Below, piece by piece: positions 57,906 through 64,000 of a stretch of 64,000 nt of DNA. Source of the DNA: Pteria penguin (Eukaryota > Mollusca > Bivalvia > Pterioida > Pteriidae); contig CM068585.1 in NCBI GenBank assembly GCA_035048485.1, positions 50,855,186 to 50,919,185 on the forward strand. The letters run 5' to 3'. The notes below the pieces were generated by a model. The model was not told where the DNA came from and did no database searches. It worked only from the letters and a program-made list of their open reading frames with translations. A program made the translations under genes and the position numbers. The first letter of the stretch is position 1. Each line of letters starts with the position of its first letter.

Positions 57906-58399
57906 CTGAAAAGAGACGACACACATCAAGTGTGTAAGTGTATGTAACAACAACACATCATATAAAATGTGTAAGAAGCAAAATTAATTTAAGTAGTTTA
58001 CGTATTACTGATTCAGCATACTTTCACAATAGGGACAATACTTCGACTATATCTAATATTATCCACTTTATCTAAATACAACCCTGCCCATACCACAGTG
58101 ACTGGCAAGTACAATATTATAGAATTCACAATTTTCACCAGGTTACTGATACAACAAATGTTATTTTTAAAGCACGTATAATAGACAGCATGACAATTTA
58201 ATTCTGTAAACATTTCGTTGACAGCTTTTTCACCGTTTTTATGGGCGGTCACCCTTGTAAGCCAGTAGATTATTGAGATTCATAATCCGTGATTCACCAC
58301 AGGCATTCATTTGAACTTCGAATATTAATTCACTAAAATTCTTTGTCACCACAGAAGGTCCTATAAAATTTGGTGTGACACAAAACATGAAGATTGTTT

Positions 58400-58595
58400 G
58401 GGAGTGGCTAGCCAAACAGGAGACCCTGATTCTTCCAAGGTAACTGGTCTCGCCTCTGAATTTCGGGGATCCGCGAATGCCCACTGTGGTACCTTGTTGT
58501 TGGTGCCACTGCCACTGTCAAGTGGCATCAGTTACTTTCGCATTTTACATTAACGTTAGACTTATTCCCGTTGCAGTTGTAAGGTAGCGGGTTAT
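58400..58595 (+). repeat. 3'-tail copy of the Penelope-like family, best preserved
   Basis: GGCTAGCCAAACAGGAGACC, CTGGTCTCGCCTCTGAATTT, CCGCGAATGCCCACTGTGGT, ACCTTGTTGTTGGTGCCACT and ACATTAACGTTAGACTTATT are all present in order. Confidence 0.7.
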
Positions 58596-59001
58596 TACGC
58601 TACCTATAGATCGTCGTTACTCAAAGAACACCACCCATGGATCCATCCATTGATTTACCGAAAGCTGTATACCTGTAGTGGTCAGGTTGACCGAGAGACT
58701 CTATTATCTAACTTTGATGTGAACTCTTAACCATTCCATGGTCAATAGGCTCTATTATGTTAGACTATAGTAAACTCTTACTATTATATGTCGATTATTC
58801 TTGATATATAAACATCTGTTGCACCAGGTGGCTTCGTGGAGTGTGACAGTGATAATAGTCAGATTTGACTTATGGGGAATCTGGGTATAAACGTACATCG
58901 AGAAATCTAATTATTTCAGACTTAAACTTGATTTCGATCATCGTAGATGCAAAGTCTCCCCCTTCACAGCACACGAAGCCACCACTGCCTTGAGGGTTTC
59001 A
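58596..59001. other. Stretch without recognised features
   Basis: A short hairpin (GGTAGCGGGTTATTACGCTACC at 58584-58605, in pieces) is the only structure noted. Confidence 0.35.
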
Positions 59002-59431
59002 TTAATAATAATAATAATAATCTTTATTTCAAGAAGGTTACTCGTTTAGTGAAACACTATTCTTCCACGAGGTCTTCACAAAACATGGATATATACAAAC
59101 AGATATACATACATATACAAGGATGATTATATGAATGATATCATCAAATAAGATTAGCAGAAACGTAATGCACGTTTCATTTAGATGAGTTTAACTACGC
59201 CTCTATAATAAGTATTTTTGAAAGGAGCTTTTAAAAGTATAGAGAGAGCATGAGTTTTGTATGCGTGTCGGGAGCCTATTTCATATGTTTACTCCACTAT
59301 AACTTAAACTACGCTTGTAGAATTCCGTATTGTGACGAGGGCAAACTAAGTCGTTGCTAGCAATGGATCGTAGAGCATAATTATCATTCGTGTTATATGT
59401 AAACAGATCTTTTAAGTAAGGAGGGGTTAAA

Positions 59432-61363
59432 TTATTCAATATTTTGTAAAGAAGAATGCCCTTTCAATGCTCTTTCAAAAACATTCAACCAACCTAGTTT
59501 ATCAAATAATGATTTGGATGGTGCATCAGGCGGTGCATCTAAGATTATTCGTGCCGGACATTTCTGGAGCCTATGTATTCGCCCTAGCTGTGATTTCGCA
59601 GCATTGCCATATATAGTCAAACAGTAGTCGATGGCAGGAAGAATATATGCATTGAAATAAAGTATTCTATGTTGAAGACTTAGGTATCGTTTTATTTTCC
59701 GCAAGAGAGATATCTTATTTGTAATAGTTTTACAAACTTCAGTAATATGTTTGTTAAAAAGAAGGTTGTTATCAATATGTATGCCTAGTAACTTATCGTC
59801 AAGAATGTTTTCTATGGACTGAGTATTGATTACAAGGGAGAGCGATGTTTTTGCCATGTTTGAGAATCTTTGTTGTGAACCAATCAACATAAAACTTAGT
59901 TTTAGTTTCGTTAATGATCATGCGGTTTTCATTACACCAAGTACTGATATAGTTTATATCAGTCCACTCTCAAAGTCCTCTAATGCGGAAGTATATTTAT
60001 GTAGTATTGCGTCATCTCCAAATAGGTAAAGAAGACAGGTTTTTAACATGTTACAGGAGATCATTTATATACATTAGGAATAATATAGGGCTAAAAGAGA
60101 TCCTTGGGGTCCTGTACAAGATATAGTAGCAATGCTAGACTGGGTATTTCCTATGTTGACGGTCTGTACTCTGTTTGACAAATATGACTGGAACCAATCT
60201 AAACTGGTGTTGTTAAAGTTAAAGCATTTCATTTTCTTTAAAAGAATTTGGTGATTAACAAGATCGAAAGCTTTTTTTAGGTCTAGCAGAACTACACCTG
60301 TTACATTACCACTGTCGATATCAGCTATCCATTTTTCAGAAAGGTTGGTAAGAGCTGTTTGGCATGAATGAAACTTGCGAAAACCCGATTGCGCACTCAC
60401 AAGTAAATTATGTTCTAATAAGTAATCCTGCAGTTGTGCCGAAACGTGTCTTTCAAATAACGTTGAGATAGTAGGTAAAATAGAAATAGGTCTGTAGTTG
60501 CTAGGATTTGAATTTTCCCGTTTTATAAATTGGGATATTTTCGCTATTTTAAGTTTTTCCGGGAAAATATCAGTATCGATGCTCAAATTTATCATATGCG
60601 CGATGGGCTTCGCGATTAATTCTGCAGATAGCTTAAGTGTCTTGGGTCCTAGAGAGTCGATACCTGCTGATTTGCCATCATTTAAGTTATTTAACATATA
60701 GTGAACATTAGCTTCTGTTATTGGTTTTATTTTAAATGTTTGGGTTGGTATAAGTTTCGTTTCTGTAAATTCTTTAATAGAATTTAAAGTATTAACAGGA
60801 TCTATTATATCATCTTTAATGAAATTATCTGATACTTTCGTGTAAAATTTATTAAAAAGTTCAGCAATTTCAAATGTAGTCTCAGCTATTGTTGCACCAT
60901 CACATAGTTTGTTAGGTACAGAATGAGTTCCTTTTGGTACTAATTGCTTAATACTGCGCCATATGTCTCCTGTGTTATATTTATTTTGTACAGCCACGCA
61001 ATAGTATCTCTCTTTAGCTTTCCGAATAAAATCTGTCACTTTATTCCTCCATTTCTTATAGTTTCCTTTGTCTTTTATCTTATGGAAGTAGTCTCGTTTA
61101 TGTCGAGCATTATTTATTTCAGGAGATATCCTTGCAGGTTTAGTTTGAGTTTTAACACGTTTTGTTTTTAGTTTTGCATGTTTATTAAGTACTGTATTCA
61201 GGATTTCATAAAATGTGTCGAGAGCTTCGTTTATTTCCTGAATTTTATCTAATGGTGACTGATTTAATTGATATAAGAAGTCCCGTTCATTAAATTTTTG
61301 CGATAAGTTATCTCCAAGTGCGTATTCTTTTTGTCTGATTTCGGTAGACTGCGTGTGGCACAT
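59432..61363 (-). pseudogene. LINE reverse transcriptase, frameshifted
   Basis: A 429-codon frame (60074-61363) runs from a basic linker through GKSAGIDSLGPKTLK, NYRPISILPTISTLFERHV, QSGFRKFHSCQTALTN and GVVLLDLKKAFDLVNHQIL. The last holds the first catalytic Asp. The CTGPQGSLLALYY region follows and breaks the frame. The catalytic pair then appears as LFGDDAILHKY near 59990-60030 in another frame; canonical members have F/YADD. A thumb-domain frame (59432-59890) continues with LLGIHIDNNL, ILPAIDYCLTIYGNA and RIHRLQKCPARIIL. At least two frameshifts are needed to join these parts. Confidence 0.85.
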
Positions 61364-62000
61364 ACTGAATAATGATCGGATAATGCAATGATCGGGACAC
61401 TGATTTCTTGTATATTGTTAGGGCAATTGGTGTATACATGATCAATTAGCGTGCTAGATTTAGCAGTTACACGCGTAGGGGTTGTAATCATTCGTGAGAA
61501 ATTAAATGGTTCAAGAGCGGCTGACCAGTATGAATGGGGGGGTCATTGTTATAATCAATATTGAAGTCGCCCATCAGTATCGTTTCATTGTTATTACAGG
61601 GTGTAGCTTTGTTTATCTCTGTGATAAATGATTCTACCCAGGAGATCGGAGCGGAAGGAGGTCTGTACGCTGAACAGAGGAGTAAAGGTTTACTCTGCGG
61701 TATCTGAATTTCAAGCCATATTCACAAACGCAGCCCCCTCTTTAGAAGACCAAAATTACTATTTTCACTTTTAAGTGCAATATTTTCACGCGTTTTAGAG
61801 TAACTTATACAATCACAAAATCTATTTGATTTACTATGCAAGGTTGATTTCTCAATAGTACCAAAAAGATATGCCGGAATTGTTAATATTTCTTTTTCTC
61901 GCCATTTCTTGTTTTTGTTGTTTACTACAGAGATATTAGCATTATTAACCGAAGTTAATTGTGTATTACATAGACATGTACAAAGAGGATAGTTACATTC
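61264..62000 (-). pseudogene. LINE AP-endonuclease domain, frameshifted
   Basis: Motifs are readable in successive minus-strand frames: RGGGVCEYGLKF, CSAYRPPSAPISWVESF, ETILMGDFNIDYNNDPP and, after a frame change, TRVTAKSSTLIDHVYTN and PIIALSDHYSVCAT. YRPP, GDFN and SDHY are the standard APE-type LINE endonuclease blocks. A frame change near 61545 and another against the reverse-transcriptase frame mark it as broken. Confidence 0.8.
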
Positions 62001-62157
62001 AGTACATAAGGATCGTAAAACATCATAAACTGTTGATGATATGGCGGATACACAAGATGTTATGGGGGCTTCATTATCATAGCCTACTTCCTAGTGCATG
62101 TCACAGTAATTTGCTTTGTGGCCACTTCTATTACAAGAGTAACACGATATTTATCCG

Positions 62158-63371
62158 CCATGACGAAATCGTTTGTAGTTGTGTCCTTCTTCCCCACAAT
62201 AAGCACATCCACTGAATTTAATGCCATTTTTGAGGACGGGCACATACTGTTCATACGCATGAAGTAAGTTCCTTGTTCCAGTGTCACTCAGGTGGACACC
62301 ATCCCGCCAGAATTGACGCGCATTCACTTGCTGAAGATGAAGATTTAATTAACTTTGCGTCATACATATCGCACACAGATTTGATAATAGCGTTTACGGT
62401 GCTCACATCCACATTTAATCTCGGGGTTACCTCGCTGAGGAATACAGTAGTTTTTGGGGACCTATGTCGAACATAATTTATAATTTCTGCAAAGTCCTCT
62501 TCAATTGCTTCTATATCTTTTCCTCGGCTTACATTATTTCCACCGGTTTGTACAATAATTTGGCTTACTCCGGTCAGATTCATTGTAGCAATTTCCTGCC
62601 GTATTGTTGAGACCTCTGCACCCGGCATCGTACGTATGCTGACATTGCGTTTTAACCCACGTCGCCGTATCCTCTTGGTTATTGAGCTACCGATTATGAT
62701 AGTTGCAGCTTGAGATACATTTGACCACTGATCGTGCTCATCGTGAGAGGGTTTAGGGACCTTTATACTGGACCGAACTGCTTGAGTTGGTGACCCTGAT
62801 GTCTTTATTTTTTGTTGTTTGGCTATCTTCATTTTGATCGGACGAGTGAGGGGTTTATTACTTGTGCTACTTGTGTCAATCTGGTCTGTTTGATTGCCTG
62901 TCGATACACAGGTAACCCTTTTTTCTGGTAATTCACGCACAGTCAACTTTTTTCTGAGTATTCTAATTTCTTCAGAGAGAACAGACACCGTCTGGCACAG
63001 ACTATCAAACGAAGCATTCGTTGTGTTATTTTGAGGTTTAGGTGTAGATGCCATTTGTGGGAATATAGATACATCCTGGTAAAATTGTCAACACTTACTT
63101 CGTTGTCCTGTGTACCATTCATTTCATCATCCTGCCTTTCATTAGAATAGAAGTCGCAAAACTCCCGTGTCCATTGTAAGTGACCAGATCCTTGTACATG
63201 TATAAGACTCGTCGTCCTGTACAATGTTACAGTTACAGCGCCATCGCGACTCTTAAATATTTCACAATTCTTCTTATCCGTCTTGTTGAATAAAAGATGG
63301 GATCTTGGTATGCATTCCACATTTCTTTCAGCATTGCAGTATTGTACCTCCGTATTTTGTATTCCTTTCAC
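62158..63371 (-). pseudogene. LINE ORF1 with SGNH-hydrolase-like domain, frameshifted
   Basis: The upstream frame (62943-63371) holds AVTVTLYRTTSLIHVQGSGH and LQWTREFCDFYSNERQ. The frame at 62284-63054 starts MASTPKPQN, has a short coiled-coil (VSVLSEEIRILRKKL) and basic linker, then an SGNH fold. Block I is IIIGSSITKRI, where a nucleophile motif GDS would be expected. Block III is IIVQTGGNNVS. After another frameshift, block V RDGVHLSDTGT supplies the Asp-His pair. The end is a zinc knuckle, CAYCGEEGHNYKRFRH, with the last Cys lost. SGNH-type ORF1 proteins are known in CR1/L2-related LINEs. Confidence 0.75.
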
Positions 63372-63400
63372 ATCTTGTTTCTTGTATCCATTGATCGAAT

Positions 63401-64000
63401 TTAATCTATATTTTCAATTTAAGACAAATTTTGTGAAAATATATTTCTGGATTTATCCACAATTTATAGGGAAGTTTAAACGTGTAATCGGTACTGTGCC
63501 GGCTGCAGGTATTAAACGTTTAGCAAATCGCTATTAGCTATGTGGTACTGTTACAACGTTGTGTTCGTCTCTAGAGTCCGACACAGTTAACAAACGTATA
63601 ATCTGACTAAGAAATTCAAGAAATGCGAAGCACTTCTTGAAGCGAATACGACACCTCGGATTCCTCTACACATTAAAATAGAGCAGGAATTAGGGAGAAC
63701 ATGAACACATTATACAAACTTCTTGACTACCAGATTTACCTAGCCTACCGACGGCAAATGGTCGATTACTACAGCAAGTGAAATTTCTTATGTTTTTCCA
63801 TTGATAGGGGACACATACGATCTTTATGCAAGTGTTCTAGGATCAAATACTCAAACCTTGGGAAACCACAAAAGTGTGTAAGTTTGAGAAATAGTAGATT
63901 AACTGTTGAGGGCTTAAGCATTTATTACGATATAAGAACACAGTAGGGAAGCGGGTGGATTAAACGGCAGCGTGTGGGTCAATGCTTTCCGTTTAATTAT
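63401..64000. other. Window end without a recognised gene
   Basis: Nothing coding was recognised. The LINE 5' boundary probably lies near 63.4-63.5 kb but cannot be fixed. Confidence 0.35.

Larger units (their letters stand above)
59002..63400 (-). mobile_element. APE-type non-LTR retrotransposon (CR1/L2-like), antisense and decayed
   Basis: The minus strand carries, 5' to 3', an SGNH-type ORF1 with a zinc-knuckle remnant, an AP-endonuclease domain, a reverse transcriptase, and a 3' end AATAAAGATTATTATTATT. The last is a short trinucleotide tail repeat as in CR1/L2/Jockey-like LINEs. The order and motifs are complete enough for a nearly full-length copy. Frameshifts occur between every domain, so it cannot mobilise itself. 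Clade assignment is by eye only. Confidence 0.85.

Overview
This is AT-rich nuclear DNA of an animal, most likely a bivalve mollusc and perhaps an oyster-type pteriomorph. The evidence is short exons separated by GT...AG introns, long (AT)n and (GT)n microsatellites, several copies of a tRNA-derived SINE, decayed LINE, Penelope-like and Ty3/gypsy elements, a Helitron-like repeat ending in a GAGCC/GGCTC hairpin, and two genes of a Cys-rich 'YHC' transmembrane family that I associate with bivalves. The taxon is an inference; no species-specific marker was recognised. Most short open frames here are chance or repeat translations and are left out.

Layout. 0-5.3 kb: gene-free, with SINE remnants and a long (AT)n tract. 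5.3-14.8 kb: the most unusual part, a field of diverged tandem and block duplications carrying 14 same-strand copies of a bipartite motif (TTTGAAT, six bases, GCGTTCGTAAC), often followed by a TATA-like box. 15.3-17.7 kb: gene A, six exons, a single-pass membrane protein, flanked by inverted copies of one dispersed repeat and followed by a diverged minisatellite. 18.5-39 kb: repeat-dominated, with a MITE, dead Ty3/gypsy integrase, a Tigger-like transposase remnant, the Helitron-like element, a coiled-coil ORF remnant, a palindrome, a 275-bp duplication and a peptide-encoding minisatellite. 39.6-50.1 kb: gene B, a seven-exon paralogue of gene A whose reconstructed frame is open to a stop and a poly(A) signal; intron 1 holds a 350-bp tandem repeat (4.5 copies). 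50.2-58.6 kb: Penelope-like reverse transcriptase fragments, their 3' tails, and a frameshifted zinc-finger-like ORF. 59.0-63.4 kb: an antisense, frameshifted APE-type LINE with an SGNH-type ORF1.

Genes A and B share exon order and phases: signal peptide with CP...YHC, a CP...GCP exon, a junction giving ELYRYP or ELYKYP, a Ser/Thr-rich stalk, one membrane helix, a short cytoplasmic tail. They look like tandem members of a surface receptor-like family of unknown ligand. The motif field ends about 0.5 kb upstream of gene A, so it may be an array of small transcription units or a control region for the locus; the sequence alone cannot decide.
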